Origin: Nigrospora sphaerica
Lineage: Eukaryota > Ascomycota > Sordariomycetes > Amphisphaeriales > Apiosporaceae
Direction of reading: 5' to 3'
Assembly: GCA_018287875.1 (NCBI GenBank)
Contig: JAGVVL010000002.1
Location: forward strand, 8,494,001 to 8,558,000
Length of the DNA: 64,000 nt
Every line of letters begins with the position of its first letter. The first letter of the stretch is position 1. The position numbers and the translations under genes are program-made. This document shows, piece by piece, positions 23,847 to 34,194 of this stretch. A model generated the notes under the pieces. That model saw only the letters and a program-made list of their open reading frames with translations, did no database searches and was not told the origin of the DNA.

Positions 23847-24833
23847 ACTGCAGGCTAGATAACGAATCAGAGCGTAGGCGCGCCGAAGCCAGAAAATACG
23901 AGTCAGCGGCCGCGCCGGGCTATCAGGCTCGAGGTTATTAACACCCAGGGCCATGTAAGCCGTGTCTGTCCAAGGGTGCTAGGTTATGGTACAGCGTATA
24001 CTAACCGAAGGTGTTTGGTTGGCATGATCTGGTTAGGACCGTGCTTCGTTATAACTGGAGCCAACTTAGTATAGAAAACAGGACTGACCGACGACTCTTC
24101 TGTTTGTAGCTCTCTGAGCATGCGGTTGCCAGTCAGCTAGATATCAATCTCATACAGCTTGCGGGTTCTATGTCAGGGAAAAACGGAAGAAAGGATAGTG
24201 GGGGGAAACGGGGCGTTGTGCAAGAGACCATTTTATAAAAGTTGACGACCGACCCAGTCAGGTAACCGTTTTGTACATTTATACAATACCCGGCTCCCCC
24301 CCCTCGTTGGAGTCCTTTACTCAGCCCAGTACGGGCGACCTTGTCTGTTCAGCACCAGCAACATCTGAATCAAGCGTATTGGCAGCTGAGTAATTACCAC
24401 ATATTGCCTGGTATAGTGGCGTGTTACGAGTCACGGTTGACACGGTTACTAAAACCCCTGCTGAAAGCCAGCTAGCTGCCTTCGAACGCCAGGTGCGAAC
24501 GTAAACCCACGCTGTGAGGAACCCCTGACAAGCGGACGCGACAAACCTCAAGGCATTGGTATCACTAGGCGAGCTCACTTCGAAAGGAACCAACCATGTA
24601 ATAAGAAAACGTTACTTCGTTGCTCATAATACTGGTTACAGATGCCCTTGGCGCCGAATGCAAAACGCCTGGACAAGAAGGCACACGCCCATGATGAATC
24701 CATCCCATGCCGAGGCTGTTTGCTCCTTCAGCACTGCCCTTTCCCACCCGTCCTTGCTAAACGTATAACACAAAACCCTCCATAAATCGAGGTCGAAAAC
24801 CCAATGTCCCCCCTCCCGCGCGGCGCGCTCGCT
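23847..24833. other. Intergenic between convergent genes
   Basis: Expected to hold both 3' UTRs. No gene recognised; frames here are short and unsupported. Confidence 0.35.
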
Positions 24834-26567
24834 TCAGATCTGAACACCCGAAGGCGTGCCGGACCCGAGCGTTCGGTAGGGGCCCTGGCCCTGGCCGGCG
24901 TCGGCGGCCGAGGGGACGGCGGGGCCGCGCTCCTTGTAGTGGGCGTCGGCGGTGGAGTCGAGGGGGCGGTACTCGCGGGGCTGCTGCGACTGCGACGACG
25001 GCGGGGGCTGCTGCGTGTACTGCGACGAGGTGCCCGAGGCGGTGCGGTAGTGCGACGTGGGCGACGACGCCGCGTCAAAACTGCCTTGGGGCGAGTGGAT
25101 GCTCTGGCCGGGCTTGCGGAAGCCACCCGCGGCCGACTGCTGCGGCTGTTGCTGCGACCCAGACAGCGTCGACGACAGCGACGACGTCTCATCATTGCTC
25201 AGGGGCCGGAACACCTCCTCCATGGTCTGCGGCTCGCGTTGCGGGGTCGAGGCCGCGGCCGCGGCGCCGCCGGCGAGGCCGGCTGCCGCACCGGCCGCCG
25301 TCATGCCGCCCTCGCTGCCCAGGCGAGACCGGTTGGCGTCATCCGCCAGGGCGTCGGGGCCCTCCCTCATCGTCGTCGACGTGTTGCGGAAGTGCGTGTC
25401 GTTAGGGATGGAGTGCTCGCTGGTGCGCACAGAATGAACCGAGGGGTCGGCCGACTGCTCCGTCAGGCTCATGTCGCGAGCTTGACGGTCGTGCGGCGCC
25501 ACGCTGGACGGCTGGTAGAGGTCGAAGGCGCCTGTTTCGGGCTTGTTGGAGGACGCGACCTGGGCATCGCCGCCTCGCTGCGACGACGACGAGAGTGTGT
25601 GGGCGGCGATGCCACCAGCAGCACCGGCGGCGGCCTCGGGGACATCCTCGAGGGTGCTGGACCCCTTGCTGCCAGGCCGCGAGCCGCGGCGGCGGCTAGA
25701 GTCGGCGTCGCCGCTGTGGCGGGACAACGAGCGACGTGCCTCACTCGCGTCATCGATGTTGCTGCCGTGGCCGATGACACCGTTGTAGATGCCCGCGCCC
25801 TGGGGTACACCGGCCGCGGCCGTCATGGCCTGCATGGCCACCTCATCCTCGCCAGTGTGCGGCACGAGACGGTGTGATGCCGTGGGCGCCTCACCCGAGC
25901 CGTGCCCGATGACGCTGTTGTATGTTCCGACACCCTGCGACAGGCTGCGTCGATGCGGCCTCTGCTTTTCAGTCGACGGGGCCTCGGTGCCGGTCGACGG
26001 GGCCTCGGTGCCAGTCAACGGGGCCTCGGTGCCGGTTGCTGCCGCGTCTTGCGGTTGACGTTCCCGGATGGGGAGAGCCGTTTGCTTGTCCTCGGAGAGG
26101 GTCTGGGAAACGTCGGTATCACTGGCGCGCATGGCGGCGAGGGCCGGGCTCGTAGGCCGCACAGTTGCTGGGGGCGTCTTCGGGCGCTCTACATCGCCGG
26201 GGGTTTCCGTTTCTACGGGCTTCTCTTCTTGAGAAGCCACAGGAGTCTCGGTGTTACCGCTTGAGAGGCCCACTCCCGAGTCGGTCATGTGCGTGCTCGT
26301 CGTCTGGGCCTGGGTTGCTTCATCGCTTCCTTCTCTGAAGGGGACCTCGGGGACCAGGCCCTTCTCCATGTTGTTACCCCGGGCGCCCGTCAGGTCGGCC
26401 GTGGCACCGCCCAAGCCTCCTACTGGCTCGCCGAGGGAGTTACGGTCCTCGATAGCCGGGGTTTCAGGGAATGCGCCAGGAGTGTCGCGGTCGACTACGC
26501 CGCGGGACACATCCTCGGACTGTAGATCGCTCCGCAGCGTCTGCTTGATGGTCTCGGCAAGGCTCAT
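24834..26567 (-). CDS. Long intrinsically disordered protein with two VIGHGS motifs
   Basis: Single exon, 577 residues, with no globular domain or cysteine pattern. Composition is Ser/Thr/Ala/Gly/Gln-rich with charged stretches. Two related motifs, GVGTYNSVIGHGS (about residues 211-223) and GAGIYNGVIGHGS (about 256-268), are the only strongly patterned elements. Two short Ala/Gly-rich, weakly hydrophobic stretches (AAGAAAGLAGGAAAAA near residue 420 and a shorter one near 305) could touch membranes. A TGTEAPS repeat lies near residues 178-197. The ATG has a CACCATGAG context. The tyrosine-glycine-histidine motif recurs in Pezizomycotina disordered proteins as far as I recall, but I cannot assign a function. 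Confidence 0.7.
   Translation of the reverse strand: MSLAETIKQTLRSDLQSEDVSRGVVDRDTPGAFPETPAIEDRNSLGEPVGGLGGATADLTGARGNNMEKGLVPEVPFREGSDEATQAQTTSTHMTDSGVGLSSGNTETPVASQEEKPVETETPGDVERPKTPPATVRPTSPALAAMRASDTDVSQTLSEDKQTALPIRERQPQDAAATGTEAPLTGTEAPSTGTEAPSTEKQRPHRRSLSQGVGTYNSVIGHGSGEAPTASHRLVPHTGEDEVAMQAMTAAAGVPQGAGIYNGVIGHGSNIDDASEARRSLSRHSGDADSSRRRGSRPGSKGSSTLEDVPEAAAGAAGGIAAHTLSSSSQRGGDAQVASSNKPETGAFDLYQPSSVAPHDRQARDMSLTEQSADPSVHSVRTSEHSIPNDTHFRNTSTTMREGPDALADDANRSRLGSEGGMTAAGAAAGLAGGAAAAASTPQREPQTMEEVFRPLSNDETSSLSSTLSGSQQQPQQSAAGGFRKPGQSIHSPQGSFDAASSPTSHYRTASGTSSQYTQQPPPSSQSQQPREYRPLDSTADAHYKERGPAVPSAADAGQGQGPYRTLGSGTPSGVQI
25973..26036 (-). repeat. 21-bp in-frame tandem repeat (three copies)
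   Basis: Three units of TCGACGGGGCCTCGGTGCCGG (one base above; minor variants) encode GTEAPST-type heptads in the disordered protein. Such runs often vary in copy number between strains. Confidence 0.8.
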
Positions 26568-29500
26568 GGTGGTGTCTGGTTCGAGTGTGTATAGCGGGAA
26601 AGCGTGGGGGGTGGGGTTGGTGGCGGTTTCACTGTGTCCGAGTCTTGTGCGATGAGGTCGCGTGGGGGTTTAACGCAAACGACGTCTGGCAGGGCGGTCT
26701 CGTCCAAAATCGAGGGAAAGGCGGGGACTGGCGGTTAATATAGATGTAGCCGGGGACTAGCAAAGCAGTCAGTTACCGAGCAACACCTGCACCCCTCCCG
26801 CCAACGAGGTGCTACTGGTAGTACGACGGCGAACCGGCTCCAGTTACATCATGGCGATCACGTAGCATCGAGCGGATCGTCGCCAGGGCCAGGCCAGGCT
26901 TGGCCAGCTTGGCCAGGGGTGCGACGGGGCCATCCGGCAACGCGGCTAACGGCCACGCACAAGGAGAGTGACATCACCGCCAGCGGGCCACGCGCCGGGA
27001 GCGAACGCGGCGTGTGTTCGTGGGTTGGACGGCGCCCGGCGGCGCTACCAGCGCACGTTTCCCTGGTTTTTGGCCCGGCTGCGTTTCTCATGCCTCTCAG
27101 GCAAGCCCTGCCGTCCCGTACGCCACGAGATGCACGCAGGCAAAGCGACAAGAGCCCTTGGGCGGGCGGATGTGAGCGCGACTGGCTCGTTGCGCCATGG
27201 GCATGGATGGGGTCGTTTGCTTATGTCGTCACCGTTTGTCTCATCCCATATTGGTGCACGTCAAGCCCCATCCCTTCCATCCCGTCCCTTCTCATACGTC
27301 AGGCGGGGGCCCCTACTAGTGGCAGAGCCGCGTCGTTGGTCGTATTCCGGCGGGCGCCTGTCGATTCGTGCCGCCGTGGCCTTCCTGTTCTGGTCGGCAA
27401 GTACTGAATAGTGAACACAGGAAATGCAGATATGCAGAAATCCATCTTCGGCGGGGCTGGAAACGTGGGGCGGATGGGGTGCTTACGTAGGTATCTGATG
27501 GCATGAGCTTGGGTCCAAGATTTCTCGTCCCATCACTCTGTACTCCGTACTTATCGTTAAATCTCCATGTTGGAGGTGCTGCCTGCCGAGTACGACGGTG
27601 CGTACCCACCATAGTAGAGTTGGTGCTTGAGCGCTTCACTTTGTTGACGTGCACCTATCTCCAGACGCCGTTTCTGCGGGATGGTGGACGGCTTTTGTGC
27701 AGAACCAACACTGTAGTATCCAAGGTTGCGGAGCATGGGTAAAACAATCCCGCCCAGAATGAAAGGGCTGTATCTTTTCAGTTGCATGGATGCCCGGCTT
27801 GTCCACATGCCAGCAGCATCCTACCTGGGCACGCCCTGGGCCACTCCGACGGAGGAGGTGATGATTCTGACCTGTTGTCTTGGGGACCGACTAGCTGGTC
27901 GGCATTCTGACGATGGCCCATGCATGGCCTCCGCCTTTCCCTGTGGTATGTTCGAGTCATGAGTTTCGCCTTGAGAGGCGGGCATGCAGCGCGCGCCACG
28001 TCCTTCGGATGCCATGTGCATTAAGCAACCTGCTAGTAGCTCCGTGGCTTCAACGTGGCAGAAGTGCGTTCTCGGTCTTCGTGGCGGGCGGACGGCATGC
28101 GCATGCTTCGTGGTCGCCAGGGTGGGCTTTTAGTGGTGATTGGGAGGCAGAAGCCGCGGGTGCTTCTGAGCCTTAGGTAACCAGCCAAACGACTCTCTGA
28201 CTTGCGTCTATCTTCACAAAACCTTAAACATTTTAGAAAGCACAAGTGCGTGCTGCTGTAAAGCCTTGCATTCTGTCTCCAGCCCTTCCAGAATGGGTTT
28301 TGCTTACTTCCGTGCCAAATAGGATCCTGTTGCTGGCGGGCGGCCCGCCAACGTAACGGACCGCCGCTGGCGAACCAGCGTGTTGATCTGGTCCGGGGGT
28401 AGCGGGTATTACGGTGGCCCCGGCCGGTTCCATTCAACGAGTGGCCGGGCGAGGGTAAAGCGGTAACACAGGCTCCACTGGACCTCGGCTGCGGCGTAGC
28501 CCAGGCCTGGCGCATGGGATTCTCCTGGCCCCGTGATGGTCGATGTAGAAAACGCTCATGCGCAGTGCCAGTGCCGTCAGCCACGGCTGTGCCGCTCCAT
28601 TCGGCCGGTGTAGCCACGGCGGCTCTGGACACGGCCCGACTGGCACGGGTTTGACGGATAACGGTGCATGGAGGCTCCAGGCAGATGGTGGTGGGAGGGG
28701 ACGGGTGAGTGTGAAAGTGTGGAAGGGGAGTGAGGTCGATTCATTGACAGTCCTGAGTCTCCCTTCTCATCTCCATCCATCCATCCATCTGACGGCTGAT
28801 GACACATATTCGTGTGCGAAGCATATATGCCGCTGTGGTCCATTAAGGGCATATCGGCGCCTTACGTATTCACTGCGAACAAATCAATACGGTGCTGTTT
28901 TTACATTCGCCTTATTCTCCATCTATCCCCTCCATAGCAACGGGTGATTGCATCGTCGACCGCTCCACCAGGGAGAGTAGAGCCCCACCGCATCAATGAC
29001 CTGCTCGCCCGAGGGGCTAGCGTTGGTTAGGAAGGTTCACTCGGGCAGCGCCATTGACTTCATGGACCTCCTCGCCTGGATTTCAAGATGTGATACTTCG
29101 GGAGATGTATAGTGAGGCTGCTTAGGTTGCGTCGCATCCCGAGCAAACCCACTGGGGGATCCGAGTGTGGATAGATGGATGTTTATGATGGGATTAGCGA
29201 TGCACTGCCATGCATCTACTGCGTGCCATCTATTGCGGAGGATGTGTTGTCACGGATGCCTTCTCATCCTTCATTCGGCTCACCCCCTCAGGCTGCTTGC
29301 CAACTTCCATCCGGCCGGCCGCAATGAAAGTTAGTGCCCAGCAGCCACCGATATGAGCAGCTGGTAATCGAAGGGGCATGGCATGATCTCGATGCAGCAC
29401 GTTCCTGATGTGGTTTGGCCAGCCTGGCCAGCCTGGGGGGGTGTATGGTCTCGTGTTGCTGTGGGTGGGCTCTGCCATCCTTGCCTGCCTGCAGTCGCAT

Positions 29501-30457
29501 TTCCTGTTCTCCAGATTCTTGGGCCGTCTTTTGCGGGGGAGAGCGAGCCTTTCCACTCCGTAAAACCAGCTGGGCGCTACACTTTCCCTGTGCGCTGTGC
29601 CTATCAACCCGAGAACGGCCGATGGAGGGGTGACCGGCCGGCACGTTCTAACCCCATGCCATGTACTTTGGTACCGCCTTCCTCACTATTAACCTCGTAC
29701 TGATTGGCCTGTGACTGTCCACCATTCGTAACTGACGTCCCGTCTATTGACCGCTGTGGCCCCCGTCCAGTCCTCTAAAATCAAGACCAGCCCATCCATC
29801 CACTCATTCACACATCCGCCCGTCCGTCCTCGGGCCAGAGAGAAAGACACACACAAAACAGCCGGACCAGCAGCAATACTTCTACGTCAGGTTTTCTCCC
29901 GTCTGATGCCGGTGCCCCCGCCGACTCATCTCCTGCGGTCCCCTTGACCACCACCACCATAACGTCCTTAAATGACAACAGCGACGACGAAGCCAGCGAA
30001 TGCCGAAAACAACAACGGCAACAAAGCGAATGCAACCGCTGACGCCGCCCGAAAACCCGCCCCTGCCCGTTACCACCCTACGCCTGACTCGGATCCCTAC
30101 CACCCACGAATTCCTTCGCGGAGCCGCCGATCCAGCCGATACTGACCGCAAGTGACGGCTCGCCAACCAGACCAGAGCGACATCAGCCTCGGAAGCCAAC
30201 GTCCTTTGCCCCAGCGCCCATTTCCGCCACACGCACATTTCCACCCACAACACATTTTCGGGAAGTTTACGACAACGGACATTTCGAAGCCCAATCCAGG
30301 AGGAGCGCCGGCCAATACGACAACACGTTTAATACATAGCACCATAGCCCCTTGGCTCGAACAGCGACTGACTCTCGAAGCGGCCTTTCGGAACCCCATC
30401 TCCCCGCGACCCTACCTCGGGCGCCCGACCGACCGATCCACTGGCCAGCCCTTCCTG
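26568..30457. other. Long divergent intergenic region
   Basis: About 3.9 kb between two divergently transcribed genes. It includes GGCCAG-rich short repeats at about 26885-26920 and 29413-29438, a CATC microsatellite at 28774-28789, and a long CA/CCA-rich stretch (about 29760-30457) that looks like the 5' leader of the gene at 30458. One small minus-strand frame (27557-27808) is listed separately. Nothing else recognised. Confidence 0.45.
27557..27808 (-). CDS. Possible small protein
   Basis: An 83-codon frame with natural-looking composition: a short hydrophobic stretch (YSPFILGGIVLPMLRNLGYY) then a basic/polar part and a Tyr/Gly/Ser-rich end (YYGGYAPSYSAG). Two ATGs (27808 and 27787) could start it; the second places the hydrophobic segment near the N-terminus. 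No family recognised and no Shine-type or splice evidence helps; it stands alone in a long intergenic region. Confidence 0.3.
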   Translation of the reverse strand: MWTSRASMQLKRYSPFILGGIVLPMLRNLGYYSVGSAQKPSTIPQKRRLEIGARQQSEALKHQLYYGGYAPSYSAGSTSNMEI

Positions 30458-31015
30458 ATGACCGAAAACATGCCGTCGTCGCAACGGCCCTTCTTCCTTT
30501 CATCGTTCCTGGCCGCCTTCCGAGCGCAACCACCCTCGCTGGCCTCTGCGGCGGGGGCCACTTCGAGCGCCGGCTCCAAAACGCATGCACACGCGCACTC
30601 GGCCTCACCATCTTCAGGGCCCTCCACAGCAGCCCGGGGACTCTCAACGGCCGGCAGCAACAGCACTTCGACGCCATCGTCACATCATCACTCGGGCTCC
30701 GCCTCCTCGGCCGCGGCGGGGCCGGGCAGCGCGGCCGCGGGCAGCGTGATGAACCAGCTGCCGCTGCACTCGCCACGGCCGATACCGGGAGCATCGAGCC
30801 CCGGAGGCGGCAGGGGTGGTGTGAGGAGCGGATCGCCCGGGGGCCGGCGGCGCGGCAGCGATAGTTCCAGCGAGGGATTCCGGGACGCCAGGGGCGCCGA
30901 CAAGTGGTACATTGGCGGGCGGACAGCGGGCGGCGAAGAGCGCTTCTTCAAGCTGGGCGTGGTGAAGCGCGTGCGCAGCAACGACGGCCTGAGCCTAGAC
31001 CGACTGAGCCTATGA
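30458..31015 (+). CDS. Short Ser/His/Gly-rich protein with conserved-looking basic C-terminus
   Basis: Chosen start at 30458 (MTENMPSSQRPFF...) gives 185 residues. The frame is open back to an ATG at 30152, but that extension looks like translated leader (CA-rich, no structure). The middle is low-complexity (HAHAHS, Ser/Ala/Gly runs). The last ~60 residues are structured in texture: RRRGSDSSSEGFRD, DKWYIGGRTAGGEERFFKLGVV, RSNDGLSLDRLSL. RRRGS fits a protein-kinase-A site and the tail Ser residues lie in basic contexts, suggesting a phospho-regulated adaptor. The function is not recognised; the C-terminal block resembles conserved hypothetical proteins of ascomycetes from memory only. Confidence 0.65.
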   Translation: MTENMPSSQRPFFLSSFLAAFRAQPPSLASAAGATSSAGSKTHAHAHSASPSSGPSTAARGLSTAGSNSTSTPSSHHHSGSASSAAAGPGSAAAGSVMNQLPLHSPRPIPGASSPGGGRGGVRSGSPGGRRRGSDSSSEGFRDARGADKWYIGGRTAGGEERFFKLGVVKRVRSNDGLSLDRLSL

Positions 31016-31747
31016 TGGGCCTAGGATGACATCTGCGTGGAGGGGCCGGACTGGGCTGAGGACACTCCGATGCCGGCAAGACCCGGGACGACGAGACGAA
31101 ACGGCGCGTTCACACAGAAGTCTTGGCGGTACTTGCAACCCCTCGATCGCGAGCTCGAGCGAGCCTAAACCCCGCCTCCCTTTGCTTTATAACGGAACAC
31201 GGCGCTGGCGGTTATTCGGGCATCCACCCCGCATTTTGCTTTTTCTTTCTCCCCATCACTTTCATGGGGTCCACGGCGTTACGGAGAAATTCATGGGAAC
31301 TGGGCATATCATGACTTCTCGGGGATTAGATTGTGCCATTCCCGACAAGGGAGGCCGGGCACCGATCCCTTCGACTTTACTACCATCACCACTACTACTT
31401 ACACATATTCTAGAAAAAGCAGGAAGCTTGCACAATTCAAAGAGAGGGAAGAGGAAAGACGAAGACGGCTTTTCGCTTTCGCACACACTGTACAAAGAAA
31501 AGCGTTCATATTATATGGATAGTACCGGGCCGGAGGCATGTCATGGAAACTATCTGCTTTTGATTTACCCATTGCTGTCGCCCTCCAATGGACACAAGAC
31601 TGCACACCTACTTCTCGCCTAGGGGTGGGGATGCGAACCCAAAGAAAGGGGTATTATGCGCCGTCTAACTCTTTAAATGTACAATGCGAAAATCGCAATT
31701 ACGCGTATTGGATCCACGACCAAGTTACTGGCCAAATGCGTTGCTCC
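31016..31747. other. Intergenic between convergent genes
   Basis: Presumed 3' UTRs of the 30458 gene and of ALG10. No gene recognised. Confidence 0.4.
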
Positions 31748-33667
31748 TCACCACATGAAACGTTGCTGCTTCCCCTCGTCCATAAGGGAGCCGTCTGCGG
31801 CGCGCCAGAAGAAGGGACGCGTGAGGAAGACGTACATGGTGCCGAGGTTGACAAGGGCGAACCAGAGGGTCTCGGCGACGAGGCGGGGCTCGAGGGCGCG
31901 GCGACGGCCGGCCGACGCCGACGGCACGAGCAGGCGCCAGAAGACCCAGGGCAGGATGAAGTAGCGGGGCTCGACGAGCGGGGCGGTGATGAGGGAGGCG
32001 GCCGTGGTGACGACGAGGATGAGCACGGTCGAGGTTGGGGGCGCGGCGGCGGCGCGGGCGGGGTCGAGGCGGCGCGGCGACGACGGCGGGGGCCGGCGGC
32101 CGTACAGCGCGGCCCAGGCGAGGTAGCCGCAGACGAGGTAGGCGGGCACGAGGGCGTGGCGCACAGCAGCGTGGCGGCGGATCGTGTAGCGGAACACGTA
32201 GAACATGTAGTGACGGTTGTCGGCCAGTGTGAAGGGGTGGACGATGGTGTTCCAGTGCACAATGGCCAGGCCGGCTGCCAAGCAGGCGCTGGCCAGGAGG
32301 GCCGAGAGGAGCGGGCCGTTGGTGAACAGGCCGTTGAAGGCCGCCAGGGCCAGAGATTGCGGCTTCGGGTTGGCGGGAGCCCCCTTGCTGGCATTTTCCC
32401 GGGCCTCCTCCTTCCGAGGGGGGGTGCCGCTGAGCGGTCTGGATGTAAGGAGCTCCAAGGCTCGTTCGGCCTGGGGAAGGAACAGCGGCGCGGAAAAGAA
32501 AGCAATGAGCGGCCAGAGGTAAAGCATCTGGGCCAAATGCAGAGTCGCCACGTGGTTCGACTTATCGCCCAGGACCACGCCGCCGTTCCAGTACACGAAG
32601 CCGCCGAACAACGCCGCCACAACGAGGTGCGAATACACGCGTCGCAAGACGGTAGGGAGATTGCACACGGCCGCCATGGCGATGCTGATGACAGCAAGGG
32701 CGAGATCTTGAGGCTCAGCCTCGTCCACGGCCGGGTCATGGATATGGCCGGACGAGTAGAGCTTCACGTAGTAGCCGAGCTGGGATGCCAGGGTCTCGAA
32801 TTGGGGCTTGCGAGGCGCCGGCGGCTTCGAGATCTTGAGGGCCGCGACGGCTTCGAGCCCTCCGAGGAAAGGCACAACCCAGAAAACATTGGTCTGGCGC
32901 ATAAACAACGTGGCAATCCCCCAGAGCATGGTGTAGATGTCGCTGGCCAGAGACGGGCCGCCGGGGTTCTTGACTCGGCGCAGATGATGGAGATAGGCGC
33001 CCAAGACTACGCAGGTCGAAAGAACGTCGGTGTAGTACAAGCCCGAGAAGAAGAACAGAACGGGAAAGAGGCCGATATTCAAGCCTGTGTGTAGGGCGTG
33101 CGGCGAGACGGTACCATCGCCACCCTCGATACTGGCACGGCACGCCACCGCGAGGCAGGACAGACCGGCGATGACGACGGTGTTGAAGGCACGCAAGTTC
33201 GCGGGCGAGCAGTCCAGGCCGAGCGACCGGACCCACGCAAGTGCCAGGTAGTACCTGGACGTACGGTTAGCATGGCCCAGACCAGGAAACGGGAACTGGG
33301 TACCGACAGGCCAGGGGGCGTGGTGATTTTATCGTCCCATTCGGAGTAGGCGCCCTCGCAGTAGACCTGGGCCTGCGGAATGTGGAAGACTTCGTCCTAA
33401 GGGGGAGGTGTCTGTCAGCATGGGGGAGGCGTGGGTAAACCCGAGGGGGACGCTCACAAGATACGGCTCTGGGACCATCTTGTTGACAAACCAGCACCAC
33501 GAAGTTGCCAAGAGGCCGACGATGGCGGCGACGGCGCCATATCGGTGCCCTGGTACCCGCCCCGGTACACATAGGAGCAGAACGAGGCCGATTAGAGAGG
33601 TGCTGGCGGCGAGGAGGAAGCGCTGATCCAGGGCCACCTTGAGAGCCTGGTCCAAAACCGACGCCAT
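31748..33667 (-). CDS. ALG10: ALG10 (DIE2) dolichyl-phosphoglucose alpha-1,2-glucosyltransferase
   Basis: Three exons: 33667-33458, 33396-33308 and 33254-31748. Introns are 61 nt (GTGAGC...CTTAG) and 53 nt (GTCGGT...TCCAG, with a GCTAAC branch), and the product is ~601 residues. Exon 1 ends in KMVPEPYL and exon 2 encodes DEVFHIPQAQVYC and WDDKITTPPGL, the signature acidic-plus-PQAQ loop of the family. The rest is about a dozen membrane helices, including TLFMRQTNVFWV and a C-terminal PRYFILPWVFWRL. ALG10 adds the terminal glucose to the Glc3Man9GlcNAc2-PP-dolichol donor in the ER lumen, the last step before oligosaccharide transfer to proteins. Length and motif order are normal. The second donor (GTCGGT) is weak, so some retention is possible. 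Confidence 0.92.
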
Positions 33668-34194
33668 GGCTCATGTAGGTGTGCCCGTCTACTGGCGATG
33701 TAGTATGAGTATGGAGAAAAGGTAGGTGTGCTCCTTGGTATAGATGCGATGTATCTATCCCATGAGATCCAATGATGATCTGGCGTCCCGGGTCGGGAGG
33801 AAAGGCGGTTCCACTGACGAGGAGCGCTAAAATGACACCCCTTGCGACATCTGTCACCCGCTGCGCCGCGCCTGCCAGTTTTACCAGCTGAGCTTAAGTA
33901 CGGTACAAGTAACTTTCAGCACGGTCCTTGCCTTTCTTGCAGCAGGCAAACCTAAGGTACACAACATAAGTACCTCCATTGCCGTCCCGGGGCGAGCTCG
34001 GAACCAATTGCCTGGGATCGGCTCTCGCCGCATACCTCATTCCCACTCCCACTTTCCGTTCCGAATATTCCAGCCCACGCCTCCAGCTCTGCCTTCTATG
34101 TAGGGGCTGCCCGTTCACTTCGCGATCGCCCGACTGCGCACCGCCTGCGGTGACTTGATTCTGTGGATGCGACGCCAATCAGGCCCTTGCAACC
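33668..34194. promoter_or_regulatory. Divergent promoter between ALG10 and MED4
   Basis: About 530 bases separate the two divergent start codons, so both promoters must lie here. No clear TATA box. A short tRNA-like A-box (minus-strand TTAAGCTCAGCTGGTA near 33890) occurs but no tRNA can be folded around it. Confidence 0.5.

Noticed and set aside
24804..25877. 357-codon plus-strand frame
   Set aside because: It is the antisense of the disordered protein's GC-rich repeat codons; it has no domain and Arg/Gly/Ala bias typical of shadow frames.
31538..33094. 518-codon plus-strand frame
   Set aside because: Antisense of ALG10, whose minus-strand exons and motifs are clear.
33850..33900. tRNA A-box-like TTAAGCTCAGCTGGTA on the minus strand
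   Set aside because: No anticodon stem or TTCGA-type T-arm follows within 60 bases, so it is not a tRNA gene.
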